NCBI RefSeq assembly: GCF_028877475.1
Contig: NZ_CP113527.1
Coordinates: 2,907,501 to 2,971,500, forward strand
Origin: Lysinibacillus irui
GTDB taxonomy: Bacteria; Bacillota; Bacilli; Bacillales_A; Planococcaceae
Reading direction: 5' to 3'
DNA: 64,000 nucleotides
In this document: one piece after another, positions 1-8,750 of the stretch
Layout of the letters: every line of letters starts with the position of its first letter
How positions within the stretch are numbered: the first letter of the stretch is position 1
Position numbers and translations under genes: made by a program
Notes under the pieces: model-generated
Databases searched by the model: none
What the model was told of the DNA's origin: nothing
What the model saw: the letters and a program-made list of their open reading frames with translations, nothing else

Positions 1-3
1 TAT

Positions 4-510
4 TTGAAGAAAACACTTTCTATTTTTGTTATATTGGCTTTACTGTTATTAAGTGCATGTGGGGAAGATAAAAAAGAGGCTGAAGCCAACCAAAAAACTC
101 AGGAAGCTTCACATGAAGGTCACTCACATGCTACAGGTGATATTCAGGAGGAAACCGCTTCTGCAGACATCCTTCCATCCTTTTTAGAAGATAAACAAGA
201 AAAGATTCGCTTAGTTTATCAAATCGCTGGTCAATCAACTGAGATCCTAGAATGGATGCCATGTTATTGCGGCTGTGGCGAATCAGCTGGCCACAAAAAT
301 AATTTAAATTGCTTTATTCAGGAAAAACGCGAGGATGGTTCCATCGTCTGGGATGATCATGGAACAAGGTGTTTAGTTTGCTTGGAGATTGCTGTCCAGT
401 CAGCACAACTGCATAAAGAAGGAAAGAGCCTAAAAGAAATTCGTCAGTACATTGATGATACTTATAAAGAGGGCTATGCTAAACCAACACCAACTGAGAT
501 GCCTGCATAA
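4..510 (+). CDS. PCYCGC-motif lipoprotein
   Basis: The N-terminus is a lipoprotein signal: a Lys pair, a hydrophobic stretch at about residues 5-16, then the lipobox LSAC with Cys19 as the lipidation site. A charged linker holding HEGHSH follows. The mature part has PCYCGC at residues 86-91, a further Cys in NCF at about 103 and CLVC at 123-126. This matches the PCYCGC lipoprotein family found in spore-forming Bacilli; its biochemical role is not established. The Cys/His pattern suggests metal or redox chemistry on the outer face of the membrane, which is inference. The start is a TTG three bases inside the window, so its ribosome binding site cannot be seen. An intrinsic terminator follows at about 591-633. 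Confidence 0.8.
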   Translation: MKKTLSIFVILALLLLSACGEDKKEAEANQKTQEASHEGHSHATGDIQEETASADILPSFLEDKQEKIRLVYQIAGQSTEILEWMPCYCGCGESAGHKNNLNCFIQEKREDGSIVWDDHGTRCLVCLEIAVQSAQLHKEGKSLKEIRQYIDDTYKEGYAKPTPTEMPA

Positions 511-590
511 AAAAGGATCACTTTTGTGTATTGTAGTGGAAGGTTTCTTGTCCATGAAATAATAGATATGAGTAAAATAAATATGAAATT

Positions 591-633
591 GAAAGGCAGA
601 AACGCTGAACAACGTTTCTGCCCTTTACTTTTT
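591..633 (+). terminator. Rho-independent terminator
   Basis: A ten-base stem, GGCAGAAACG (595-604) against CGTTTCTGCC (613-622), is followed by CTTTACTTTTTATT. It lies 80 bases after the lipoprotein stop and probably ends that transcript. Confidence 0.75.
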
Positions 634-947
634 ATTATATGAAAGTATATTTTGGAAAAGCCTCTATATTGTTTCAAGTGGTTTTTCTTCCCTATTCGAA
701 GGATGATATATAAAAAACACTTTCGATAGAAATGTGCAACAATATTATGGTTTTATTCACATCCAATTGCTGGGATTGAATTGAAATATGGACAATTTGG
801 TCATAGCAGTGGTTCTTAGTGAAGTTCATCGTAATATGAAAGTGAATAAAATGGGTAAAATATTATCTTAATTGCAAAATATATAGGGCCGATCGTTGTT
901 ATTACAATGATTGTATGATAAAGCCAATAGTTTATTTTTGATGAACT
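634..947. other. Gene-free interval
   Basis: This AT-rich stretch lies between the lipoprotein terminator and the end of the convergent isochorismatase-family gene. The only open frame noted is a 27-codon ORF from an ATG at 788 with no ribosome binding site. No convincing gene, RNA or repeat was seen. Confidence 0.5.
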
Positions 948-1484
948 CTACTTTACAAGCTGTAAAATGGTTTTAAATTGTGGATGGTCAGCACGTTGTA
1001 AAAGCTCATATAAAATCATTTCAGTACTAGTTGAATGTATTCCGAGTGCATTCAGCTTGCTCAGTCCGATTTCTTTATTTGCCTTAGTACGAGAAGAAAC
1101 GGCATCTACTACAACCTCTACTTCAAACCCCTGTTCCTTTAATTGTCTTGCTGTTTGGTACACACAAATATGTGTTTCAATGCCTGTTACAATAAATTGT
1201 GTACGTCCCGTTTCTTTCAATTCCTTTACAAATGACTCTTCTTGCCATGCGCTAAAGGCCATTTTAGCAATAGGTTGTCCTTGTAAATGCTGGGCTATAT
1301 CTAGTGCTGTTCCTCCTAAACGACTAGGGTTTTGTTCTAGCCATAATGTAGGTACTTCAAGGGCTTGCATGGCTTGTACTAACTTTGCTACATTTTCAAT
1401 CATCACTTCACTATCATCTACAATTGTCGCTAACTTTCCTTGTACGTCCACAACTACTAAACAAGCTTTCTCTACTGTAAACAT
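948..1484 (-). CDS. Isochorismatase-family cysteine hydrolase
   Basis: This is a compact single-domain protein of about 178 residues with the catalytic triad of the isochorismatase-like superfamily: Asp13 in VVVDVQ, Lys74 in AKMAFSAW and Cys107 in ETHICVYQTA. Family members hydrolyse small amides or related substrates (nicotinamidase, isochorismatase and similar enzymes). The substrate here cannot be read from sequence, and nothing next to it points to a siderophore or NAD pathway. A GTG lies nine bases upstream in frame, but it is part of the ribosome binding site GAGGTG, so the ATG six bases after that site is taken as the start. Confidence 0.85.
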   Translation of the reverse strand: MFTVEKACLVVVDVQGKLATIVDDSEVMIENVAKLVQAMQALEVPTLWLEQNPSRLGGTALDIAQHLQGQPIAKMAFSAWQEESFVKELKETGRTQFIVTGIETHICVYQTARQLKEQGFEVEVVVDAVSSRTKANKEIGLSKLNALGIHSTSTEMILYELLQRADHPQFKTILQLVK

Positions 1485-1493
1485 TATGAACAC

Positions 1494-1856
1494 CTCGTTT
1501 TCTATTCTCTAAATTATTATACAAAAAACTTGCATTACCTGTCGTAAAGAAAGGTAATTCTTTTATCAAACATCAAATTTCAGGGCATCTAGATCGAAGC
1601 ATTTACCCAACTAGAAACACGAACATTAAAAACGAATATTTCAACAAAAATATTTTAAACACGAAAAATATCATTTCATTTCAAAAAATAACTTCGTTTC
1701 GTTCGTGTTTACTCCGAAAAACATGCTCAATTGTGTACATTTTGTTGCGAGCCTGTCGCTATTCTGCTCAAATATTAAGAATTTTATTTTTTCTCTTGAA
1801 AATTACGGTATAATCCAGTAAAGTTCTGTTATTAACCAAACAAGGAGTGTACCACT
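1494..1856. other. Intergenic region with repeated AAACACGAA motif
   Basis: The leader of serC has no gene. It carries the nonamer AAACACGAA three times: direct at 1615-1623 and 1657-1665, and inverted at 1702-1710. The first copy continues as AAACACGAACATT, which agrees at 11 of 13 positions with the Bacillus PurR box AWWWCCGAACWWT, but the spacing between copies does not fit the usual PurBox pair. A TATAAT hexamer at 1809-1814 could be the serC -10 box; the matching -35 is poor. Confidence 0.4.
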
Positions 1857-2945
1857 TTGACACAACGTGCATACAATTTCAACGCAGGTCCATCTGCACT
1901 TCCACAAGAAGTATTAGAAAGAGCTCAACAGCAATTAGTAAACTTCCGTGATTCAGGTATGTCCATAATGGAAATGAGTCACCGCAGTGCTATTTTTGAC
2001 GACGTACATAACGAAGCTATTGCTTTATTAAAAAAACTATATGCCATTCCAGAAAACTATGAGGTACTATTCCTACAAGGTGGAGCAAGCCTTCAATTTA
2101 CAATGGTTCCTATGAACTTTTTGACAGCTGATCAAAAAGCTAGCTATGTACTATCTGGTTCATGGTCTGAGAAAGCCTTCAAGGAAGCTAAATTGTTTGG
2201 TACACCTGTTGAAGCGGCCAGTACAAAAGACAATCAATACCGTAATATTCCTGCCTTAGAAGACATTCAATTCAATGATGATGATGCTTATGTTCACATT
2301 ACATCCAACAATACAATTTACGGTACACAGTGGAGAAATTATCCGGATACAGGAAATGTGCCATTAGTTGCTGACATGTCTAGTGATATTTTGTCAAAGC
2401 CAGTGGATATTGAAAAGTTCGGAATCATCTATGCAGGAGCTCAAAAAAACCTTGGGCCTTCAGGTGTAACGGTTGTCATCATTCGCAAAGATTTACTAGA
2501 AAAAGCGAATAAAAATATTCCAACTATGCTGAAATACACAACACATGCCGATAGTAATTCGCTTTATAACACACCACCGACATTTGGAATCTACATGCTA
2601 GGAGAAGTATTGAAATGGGTAGAATCTAAAGGTGGCGTAGCTGAAATTGAAAAACACAATGAATTAAAGGCAAAAGTAATTTATGATGCCATTGATCATA
2701 GTAATGGCTTTTATAAAGGCCATGCTACAACTGATAGCCGTTCATTAATGAACATTACATTCCGTGTGGCAGATGAGGAGCTTGAAAAACAATTCCTTGC
2801 TGAAGCAAAAGCTGCCGGCTTTGTTGGACTAAATGGGCATCGATCTGTAGGTGGCTGTCGTGCTTCTACTTACAATGCGGTACCTCTTGAGGCTTGTGAA
2901 GCTTTACGAGACTTTATGGTAGATTTCCAACAAAAACATCAATAA
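1857..2945 (+). CDS. serC: Phosphoserine aminotransferase
   Basis: SerC converts 3-phosphohydroxypyruvate and glutamate to phosphoserine in serine synthesis, and can act in pyridoxal phosphate synthesis in some bacteria. The 362-residue length is normal for the family. The N-terminus YNFNAGPSALP is the typical SerC opening, the PLP-binding Lys197 sits in AGAQKNLGPSG, and the conserved end GHRSVGGCRAS is present. The start is TTG, placed by AAGGAG about ten bases upstream. The gene appears monocistronic: its own leader precedes it and a strong terminator follows at 2957-2998. No serA is nearby. Confidence 0.95.
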   Translation: MTQRAYNFNAGPSALPQEVLERAQQQLVNFRDSGMSIMEMSHRSAIFDDVHNEAIALLKKLYAIPENYEVLFLQGGASLQFTMVPMNFLTADQKASYVLSGSWSEKAFKEAKLFGTPVEAASTKDNQYRNIPALEDIQFNDDDAYVHITSNNTIYGTQWRNYPDTGNVPLVADMSSDILSKPVDIEKFGIIYAGAQKNLGPSGVTVVIIRKDLLEKANKNIPTMLKYTTHADSNSLYNTPPTFGIYMLGEVLKWVESKGGVAEIEKHNELKAKVIYDAIDHSNGFYKGHATTDSRSLMNITFRVADEELEKQFLAEAKAAGFVGLNGHRSVGGCRASTYNAVPLEACEALRDFMVDFQQKHQ

Positions 2946-2956
2946 TCATAGGGTAG

Positions 2957-2998
2957 ACGACGAAGATTTACGTTTCTGTAATGACTCGTCGTTTTTTT
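2957..2998 (+). terminator. serC terminator
   Basis: ACGACGA (2957-2963) pairs with TCGTCGT (2986-2992), followed by a run of T to 2998. Confidence 0.75.
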
Positions 2999-3138
2999 GT
3001 GGGTGTAACAGCAAATCTATCCCGATATGAATATCTTGCTTTAGCATTTATAGCATTTTTTTTACTTAGGGCTTTCCTCACTACGCAAGATTTTGAGAAA
3101 AATATAGATTATTGAGTAGCCTATCGGACATATTGCCA

Positions 3139-3188
3139 ACCTCTCTTTCCTCACCAAACATAGATTATTACTGTAAGGGTACCCTTAC
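3139..3188 (+). promoter_or_regulatory. Possible sigma-K promoter with palindrome at transcript start
   Basis: CATAGATTA at 3159-3167 fits the sigma-K -10 consensus CATANNNTA exactly. An AC at 3139-3140 could be the -35, with an 18-base spacer that is slightly long. Just after the -10, at 3173-3188, lies the perfect 16-base palindrome GTAAGGGTACCCTTAC, so it would fall at or next to the transcript start. Promoter assignment is inference; the palindrome is seen directly. Confidence 0.4.
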
Positions 3189-3214
3189 GAAACTAGAAGA
3201 AGGGAGGTATTACA

Positions 3215-3574
3215 ATGGAAGATAGACGATATATGACTCATATGAACTGGCAAGGCTGTAAATGTCAGAAAAAAGAGGAAAAATGTCATTGTCGCAAAGA
3301 AAAAGAAGAAAAATGTTCTTGCGAAAAAGAAGAAAAATGTACACCAAAAATGAGCAGTAATTGTAGAGGTTGTATTTGCCAACAATTAAGAAAATTAGAG
3401 CTTGCAACTACACTAGATATCTTCTTATCTGGCGGTATTAGCTTCTTAGGTGTGACTTTCATTTCCTTTGATCCACGAAATTGCTGTGCATACTTCTTTG
3501 AGCCAGGTGCAGCTGCTTCTCCTTTAATTGTAGATTGTAATAAAATTGTTGCGATTCGTAGAACAGCAGCTTAA
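3215..3574 (+). CDS. Cys/Lys-rich small protein, probable spore coat component
   Basis: I cannot assign this 119-residue protein to a named family. Its first half is dominated by Lys, Glu and Cys, with repeated EKC/KEEKC units and about eight Cys before residue 55. The second half is hydrophobic: TTLDIFLSGGISFLGVTFIS, then a CC pair in DPRNCCAYFF and a late VDCNKIVAIRR. A Cys-rich head and a compact beta-type tail are typical of spore coat or exosporium proteins, and the sigma-K-like promoter upstream agrees. The ribosome binding site is GAAGGGAGG and the start is ATG. A strong terminator follows. Confidence 0.6.
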   Translation: MEDRRYMTHMNWQGCKCQKKEEKCHCRKEKEEKCSCEKEEKCTPKMSSNCRGCICQQLRKLELATTLDIFLSGGISFLGVTFISFDPRNCCAYFFEPGAAASPLIVDCNKIVAIRRTAA

Positions 3575-3582
3575 TAAGTTGA

Positions 3583-3616
3583 GAGGGTAGCCCTATACAG
3601 GAACTACCCTCTTTTT
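3583..3616 (+). terminator. Rho-independent terminator
   Basis: GAGGGTAG (3583-3590) pairs with CTACCCTC (3604-3611), followed by five T. It ends the Cys-rich gene and lies just beyond the end of convergent zur. Confidence 0.8.
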
Positions 3617-3633
3617 ACACAGAAAAAACTCTG

Positions 3634-4068
3634 TCAGTATTCATTTGACAGAGTTTCATGCTTACAATCCGGGCATTTGCCATAGATTTCAAACTTATGA
3701 TTTTCAATCTCATAGTCAGGCAATTTTTCTCCCAGCATTTCCATCGGACAAAGATTAAGCTCTTTAACATTCCCACAATCCATGCAGATGAAATGATGGT
3801 GATGATGAGCAGATTCACAGTGCATTCGAAAATTTCGTTCACCAGAAAGCTCCGTTTCTTCTAATATTCCAAGCTTCACAAAAGTAGCAAGGTTGCGATA
3901 GATCGTATCAAAGCTCATCCCTGGAAAATCCTTTTTTAAAACATCCAATAAATCTCGGGCTGTTAGATATTTATCTGTTGCAGCAAACATATCTAATATT
4001 AATTCCCGTTTATCTGTTTTTTTATAGCCATTTTCTTTTAATATTTCCCACGCTCTTGAAATATTCAT
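3634..4068 (-). CDS. zur: Zinc uptake regulator Zur (Fur family)
   Basis: Zur represses zinc uptake genes when zinc is sufficient. The protein has the Fur-family winged helix (about residues 1-80, with [13 protein letters not shown] as recognition region), the His cluster [12 protein letters not shown], and structural zinc pairs C95/C98 and C132/C135. The sequence GYKKTDKRE and the ending [12 protein letters not shown] closely resemble B. subtilis Zur rather than Fur or PerR. Its ATG overlaps the stop of znuB (TAATG), so it is the last gene of a znuC-znuB-zur operon. A Zur box lies in front of the operon, so it probably represses its own synthesis. Confidence 0.93.
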   Translation of the reverse strand: MNISRAWEILKENGYKKTDKRELILDMFAATDKYLTARDLLDVLKKDFPGMSFDTIYRNLATFVKLGILEETELSGERNFRMHCESAHHHHHFICMDCGNVKELNLCPMEMLGEKLPDYEIENHKFEIYGKCPDCKHETLSNEY

Positions 4069-4928
4069 TACGCTACCTCCCCCTGCTTTGCAGCCATTTT
4101 AAATGCCACTTTCTTTCCTAGGATGACAAGTAACAAGATTAAAATCGAAGTGACAACAATCGTACCTCCAGGCGCTAAATCCATATAAAATGCACTGATT
4201 AAACCAATTAATACAGCAGTTTCTCCAAAAATAATTGCATAGATGATGGTTTGCTTAAAGCCTTTTGCTAAGCGCATCGCAGCCGCGACAGGTAACGTCA
4301 TCAGCGAGGATACTAATAAGATACCTACTATACGCATACTCGCCGCAATAACAAGCGCCGTCACAATCATAAATAAAAGATGAACCCATCTTGCAGGCAG
4401 TCCACTTGCCTTCGCATATTCCTCATCAAACGATAAAACAAACAGTTCCTTAAAAAATAAAAACAAAAAGAGAATGACAACAGCAGCAATTCCAATAACG
4501 ACCCATAAATCTTGACGAGACACAGCAGATACCGAGCCAAATAAATAGCTCATTAAATCTGTGCTAAAGCCACTGGCAAGGGAGATAAAGATCGCACTAA
4601 TCCCAATGCCTCCTGACATAATGATAGGAATGGCAAGCTCCTCATAATGCTTATACAAGCGTCTTAGTCGCTCAATTAAAATAGAGCCACTAACAGATGC
4701 TAGTATTCCTAGATAGATAGGATTGAGCAAGGCTAATGCTGTTACCGATTGACTGATATATAAGCTCCCGGCTATTCCAGCAAGTGTGACATGTGATAAA
4801 GCATCCGCAATCAAGGATAACCTACGTACAACAATAAACACACCTAAAAGTGGCGCTAGAATGCCTATTAATAACCCAGAGAAAAAGGCATTTTGTAAAA
4901 ATTCATAATGTAAAATTGCTTCAATCAT
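4068..4928 (-). CDS. znuB: Zinc ABC transporter permease
   Basis: This is an integral membrane protein of about 286 residues with around eight hydrophobic helices, from the ABC-3 family of metal permeases (ZnuB/AdcB/ZurM). It would form the channel through which zinc passes, driven by the adjacent ATPase. The frame is open further upstream, but the ATG at 4928 is preceded by AAGGGGAAGG and fits the family start [14 protein letters not shown]. Its 3' end overlaps the start of zur. No substrate-binding lipoprotein (ZnuA) is encoded beside it. Zinc rather than manganese specificity is inferred from zur and the Zur box. Confidence 0.9.
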   Translation of the reverse strand: MIEAILHYEFLQNAFFSGLLIGILAPLLGVFIVVRRLSLIADALSHVTLAGIAGSLYISQSVTALALLNPIYLGILASVSGSILIERLRRLYKHYEELAIPIIMSGGIGISAIFISLASGFSTDLMSYLFGSVSAVSRQDLWVVIGIAAVVILFLFLFFKELFVLSFDEEYAKASGLPARWVHLLFMIVTALVIAASMRIVGILLVSSLMTLPVAAAMRLAKGFKQTIIYAIIFGETAVLIGLISAFYMDLAPGGTIVVTSILILLLVILGKKVAFKMAAKQGEVA

Positions 4929-4942
4929 AGTGCCTTCCCCTT

Positions 4943-5689
4943 CTAATGAATCTTTCTTACAGAATGACCATACCAAGCGTCTAGTGCATCCTGTGAAATA
5001 GTATCAAATTCATTTTTATAGCCGTGAAAATGAATTGTTTGATTTAAGCATGCCACATGGCTAATGCGATTCGATACCGTATCGACATCGTGTGTGACAA
5101 GAATCATCGTAATTCCTTGTTCCCGATTTAATTTCGCCAGCATATCATAAAATGACTGCACATTCTCATGATCAATACCGACAGTTGGCTCATCTAAAAT
5201 GAGCAATTTGGGATCACTAACTAAAGCTCTCGCAATAAAAACTCGTTGTTGTTGTCCACCTGATAGTTCACCAATATTCCGATGCATAAAAGCATCCATA
5301 CCAACAGCCTTTAATGCTTCTTGGACCTTCCCTTTGGCATCTCGTCCTGGTCTTTTAAAAAGCCCTAATTTTTTCGTTAATCCACTTTTCACGACCTCTT
5401 GAACGGTTGCTGGGAATCCAGAATTAAAGGCATTTGATTTTTGCGAGACATACCCAATCCATTCGCGATGTTTAAAGGTTGCGCTTGGTTCGCCAAATAA
5501 TTTGATCTCCCCTGATAGAGGCTTTAATAAACCTAAAATGATTTTTAATAATGTTGATTTGCCCGAACCATTCGGACCTAGAAGTGCTAAAAAATCACCC
5601 TCTTCTACACGAAAAGAAATGTTTTTTAAAACTTGCGTATAGTCATATTGAAATGACACATTTTCGATGTCAATAAGTGTTGTCTTCAT
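4943..5689 (-). CDS. znuC: Zinc ABC transporter ATP-binding protein
   Basis: This 248-residue ATPase energises zinc import. It has Walker A GPNGSGKST (38-46), the ABC signature LSGGQ (142-146), Walker B LLILDEP (162-168) and the H-loop in LVTHDVDTVS. It is the first gene of the znuC-znuB-zur operon, with a Zur box 18 bases upstream of its ATG. The translation start has only a weak purine run (GAAAGAAG) before it. Confidence 0.9.
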   Translation of the reverse strand: MKTTLIDIENVSFQYDYTQVLKNISFRVEEGDFLALLGPNGSGKSTLLKIILGLLKPLSGEIKLFGEPSATFKHREWIGYVSQKSNAFNSGFPATVQEVVKSGLTKKLGLFKRPGRDAKGKVQEALKAVGMDAFMHRNIGELSGGQQQRVFIARALVSDPKLLILDEPTVGIDHENVQSFYDMLAKLNREQGITMILVTHDVDTVSNRISHVACLNQTIHFHGYKNEFDTISQDALDAWYGHSVRKIH

Positions 5690-5706
5690 GCATGATCGCT
5701 TCTTTC

Positions 5707-5729
5707 TAATTCAAAATCATTACGATTTA
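5707..5729 (-). promoter_or_regulatory. Zur box
   Basis: The 23-base site is centred on C5718. The half-site reading ATTACGATTTA (5719-5729) is identical to the B. subtilis Zur consensus half, and the other half (5707-5717) matches at 8 of 11 positions. It sits immediately upstream of znuC, the right place to repress the operon when zinc-loaded Zur binds. Confidence 0.85.
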
Positions 5730-5856
5730 CAAGTTGTAAGTATATAGGAAAGTGCAGTTTTTGTAAAGAAAAGAAGATGGATGTTTAACAAATGGCTAAA
5801 TCGCAAGTGTGTACATGATTTCGTGAAAAATAACATGTGATAAAGGAGGATTGACT

Positions 5857-6093
5857 TTGAGTATTCAATTTTTACAGCAACTAGCACAAAGCTCTGATAA
5901 GGAAATTGTCGCGATTGCTCGTGAAGAAGGCTTCGACATTACGACTTCTGAGGTAAAAAAATTGCGCCCTTATTTGGAGCAATTCACATTCTCTTGGCTA
6001 TTTTTAGGTATTCCTAAAGACATCCTTGTAGAAGTGGAGGCAGTATTAGGTAGAAAGCGCTCACGTCAACTTATTGCATTATTTACAAAATAA
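5857..6093 (+). CDS. YqfT-like DUF2624 protein
   Basis: This small acidic, helical protein of about 78 residues occupies the position of yqfT in B. subtilis, beside nfo and the zur region. Its size and content fit the DUF2624 family, whose function is unknown. An in-frame TTG at 5851 lies one base after AAAGGAGG and is too close to be used. The TTG at 5857 is seven bases from that site and gives MSIQFLQQLAQ. A strong bidirectional terminator lies between it and convergent nfo. Confidence 0.7.
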   Translation: MSIQFLQQLAQSSDKEIVAIAREEGFDITTSEVKKLRPYLEQFTFSWLFLGIPKDILVEVEAVLGRKRSRQLIALFTK

Positions 6094-6100
6094 CAAAATA

Positions 6101-6144
6101 GTGCCCGAAATCAGCATCATCAACTGATTTCGGGCACTTGTTCG
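6101..6144. terminator. Bidirectional terminator between yqfT-like gene and nfo
   Basis: GTGCCCGAAATCAG (6101-6114) pairs perfectly with CTGATTTCGGGCAC (6124-6137). T-rich tracts follow on both strands. Confidence 0.85.
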
Positions 6145-7038
6145 TTACCCTTTTAACGCTTCAATTAGCTCAGGCTTAAATGTGCCGTTACGCAACATCT
6201 CAATTTCAACTTTATAAGGTGCTGCCTTCGATTTACTATCACTGTTTGAAGGCACAAATGGCGTTTCTAAAATTTTAGGAATATCCATTAATTGCGGATG
6301 ATGCACTACATAGTTTAATGCGTCAAAACCGATATGGCCAAAGCCAATATTTTCATGGCGGTCTTTACGGGCGCCTCGCACATTTTTTGAATCATTAATG
6401 TGTAGAACTTTGATGCGATCTACGCCTATTATTTTATCAAATTCTTCTAGCACGCCATCAAAATCTTCAACAATATTATAGCCAGCATCATGTGTGTGAC
6501 ATGTATCAAAGCATACAGAAAGACGTTCATTATGTGTGACACCATCAATGATTTTAGCAAGCTCTTCAAAGGAACGACCACATTCGGTCCCCTTCCCCGC
6601 CATTGTTTCTAATGCAATTTGAACAGGGAAATCCTGCGATAATACCTCATTCAAGCCTTCAACAATTTTCGCAATTCCAGCTTCAGCACCCGCACCTACA
6701 TGCGCACCAGGGTGCAAGACAATTTGCGTTGCCTCTAGTGCTGCTGTGCGTTCAATTTCTGATTGTAGAAAATCGACTCCAAGACGGAATGTTTCTGGTT
6801 TTTCCGTATTCGCAATATTGATAATGTAAGGAGCATGCACAACAATATTTGTCATACCATGCTCTTTCATATGAAGTAGACCATTCATAATGTTCAGATC
6901 GGCAATCGCTTTACGACGTGTGTTTTGCGGTGCTCCTGTATAAATCATGAATGTATTTGCTCCATATGACAGTGCTTCTTTACTTGAGCCAAGCAACATC
7001 TCTTTCCCACTCATTGAAACATGTGAGCCAAGTAGCAT
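6145..7038 (-). CDS. nfo: Endonuclease IV (AP endonuclease)
   Basis: Nfo cleaves the backbone 5' of abasic sites in base excision repair. The 297-residue length and N-terminus [21 protein letters not shown] are typical. The AP endonuclease family 2 metal ligands are visible as a series: [31 protein letters not shown] and ILETP. It lies 12 bases downstream of cshB on the same strand and is probably co-transcribed with it. Confidence 0.95.
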   Translation of the reverse strand: MLLGSHVSMSGKEMLLGSSKEALSYGANTFMIYTGAPQNTRRKAIADLNIMNGLLHMKEHGMTNIVVHAPYIINIANTEKPETFRLGVDFLQSEIERTAALEATQIVLHPGAHVGAGAEAGIAKIVEGLNEVLSQDFPVQIALETMAGKGTECGRSFEELAKIIDGVTHNERLSVCFDTCHTHDAGYNIVEDFDGVLEEFDKIIGVDRIKVLHINDSKNVRGARKDRHENIGFGHIGFDALNYVVHHPQLMDIPKILETPFVPSNSDSKSKAAPYKVEIEMLRNGTFKPELIEALKG

Positions 7039-7050
7039 GTAAAAAACCCC

Positions 7051-8355
7051 CTATTTTTTACCTCGCGCTTTTAAACGACGTTCACGTTTTTTAATTTTTT
7101 CCATTTCCCATTTCATATTACGCTTATAGCCTGGTTTAACCTTTTTAGGCTTACGCACCAATGCCTTCGCTTTCACATCGATTTCATTCTCTTGTTTCAC
7201 GCGATTTTTACGCGCATGACGCTCTTTTAACTCAGACCATTCTCCATTTTTAACGTCTTTTTGCACAAAAGGAATACCCATTTTCTCTACACGAACTACT
7301 GCATCTTCATCAGATGGCTCAAATAAAGTAATGGCAGTTCCTTTATTACCTGCACGGGCTGTACGTCCAACACGGTGAATAAAGAATTCTAGGTCCTCTG
7401 GAATTTCGTAATTGATAACATGGGAAATTCCTTGAATATCGATACCACGTGCTGCTAAATCAGTCGCAACAATGTATTGATATTCTAGATCGCGGATTTG
7501 TTTCATCATCTTTTTACGATCACGTGGACTTAAATCACCATGGATTTGTCCACAACGGATACCATGTTCATTTAAATAACCGGCAACTTGCTCAGCTGTT
7601 TTACGTGTATTAGTAAAAATAACAGCTAAAAACGGATTAATACCTTCAATTACTTCTAATAAACGTTTATTACGCGATTTAGAGCGTACTGGCACAAGCA
7701 CAAAATCAATACCCTCTGCCACTGGTCGCTTATCGTTCATTTGGATATGCACTGGGGCATCCATATATTTTTTTAAGAAAGGCTGAAGTTTTTCAGGAAT
7801 CGTTGCAGAGAATACAAACATTTCAAGCTTCTCTGGCATTTGAGAAGCAAATCCATCAATATCCTCGATAAAGCCCATATCAAAAGCTAAATCAGCTTCA
7901 TCAACAACTAGGATTGGTGCCGTATGCACAAATAACGCTTGTGCTGAAACAAGATCACGAATACGTCCAGGTGTCCCAACAACTATTTGTGGTTGTGTTT
8001 TTAATTTATCAATGGAGCGTTGCTTGTCCGTACCCCCAATAAATAGCTTTGCTTGAATAGCTGTTCCTTCTATTAACTGATTTAACGCATCAAATATTTG
8101 TTGTGCTAGTTCGCGTGTAGGAGAAGTAATAACAGCCTGAACTTCCTGTCTCTCTACATCAATACGTTGAACTATCGGAATTAAAAAACTATGTGTTTTC
8201 CCCGTTCCTGTATGTGCCTGTCCAATAGCACTTTTCCCTTTTAATAAAAGTGGAATAATTTCTTTTTGAATTGGTGTCGGTTCTGTAAAGCCTAGTTTTG
8301 CAATGGCGTCCTGCAAAAATGGCTGAAAATTGTAATCAGTATATTTTGACATCAT
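7051..8355 (-). CDS. cshB: DEAD-box RNA helicase CshB
   Basis: This 434-residue ATP-dependent RNA helicase has the Q motif (PTPIQKE), motif I AHTGTGKT (47-54), motif II DEAD (152-155), SAT, and the helicase C motifs DLAARGIDI and HRVGRTARAG. The C-terminal tail is very basic, as in CshB of Bacillus, which takes part in cold adaptation and RNA remodelling. Its place between nfo and yqfQ is the B. subtilis arrangement. Two adjacent ATG codons follow GGAGG; either could start translation. Confidence 0.93.
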   Translation of the reverse strand: MMSKYTDYNFQPFLQDAIAKLGFTEPTPIQKEIIPLLLKGKSAIGQAHTGTGKTHSFLIPIVQRIDVERQEVQAVITSPTRELAQQIFDALNQLIEGTAIQAKLFIGGTDKQRSIDKLKTQPQIVVGTPGRIRDLVSAQALFVHTAPILVVDEADLAFDMGFIEDIDGFASQMPEKLEMFVFSATIPEKLQPFLKKYMDAPVHIQMNDKRPVAEGIDFVLVPVRSKSRNKRLLEVIEGINPFLAVIFTNTRKTAEQVAGYLNEHGIRCGQIHGDLSPRDRKKMMKQIRDLEYQYIVATDLAARGIDIQGISHVINYEIPEDLEFFIHRVGRTARAGNKGTAITLFEPSDEDAVVRVEKMGIPFVQKDVKNGEWSELKERHARKNRVKQENEIDVKAKALVRKPKKVKPGYKRNMKWEMEKIKKRERRLKARGKK

Positions 8356-8672
8356 TCGTTCCTCCTAACATCTTTCTCATTGTACCATGATTCGAACTTT
8401 AAGGTATATTTACATCCTATATATTACAAGCATAAACATAATTTAAACGTTTTATGATTACCGTAACAAAAGCCCTTATCAAAGGTACTTGAAATAAGAA
8501 GAATATGCAATCAAAAATACGAATACCACAATGCCAGAAACCCTGGGTACTGTAATTTTTAGCATCATGAAAAACGCCGAGAAGTTGTCACTCGCCGTTT
8601 TTGTTGGTTAGAAACGACCATTTTCTTTAGACAGTGATCCTATGTCATCATTGTTTTCTGTTTCTATATCGA
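8356..8672. other. Gene-free interval upstream of cshB and yqfQ
   Basis: This is the divergent promoter region of cshB and the yqfQ-like gene. A terminator-like hairpin lies at 8571-8602: AAAACGCCGAG and CTCGCCGTTTT form a stem with one C-C mismatch, followed by T. No gene upstream needs it. Nothing else was recognised. Confidence 0.35.
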
Positions 8673-8700
8673 ACCCTCCCACTAGCCTTTGCATATCATA
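8673..8700 (+). promoter_or_regulatory. Possible sigma-K promoter of yqfQ-like gene
   Basis: CATATCATA at 8692-8700 matches the sigma-K -10 consensus CATANNNTA. AC at 8673-8674 (context AACC) lies 17 bases upstream as the -35. It is 50 bases before the start codon of a spore-type protein. Confidence 0.45.
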
Positions 8701-8750
8701 GCTATAGTCAGGTATGTCATCAATGAAAAACAAGTAGAAAGGAGATCATT

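Noticed and set aside
788..871. A 27-codon ORF in the 634-947 interval
   Set aside because: No ribosome binding site and no recognisable sequence; chance is sufficient.
967..1512. A 181-codon plus-strand open frame opposite the isochorismatase-family gene
   Set aside because: It mirrors the real gene almost exactly, lacks a ribosome binding site and has the Ser/Thr/Cys-rich composition of an antisense shadow.
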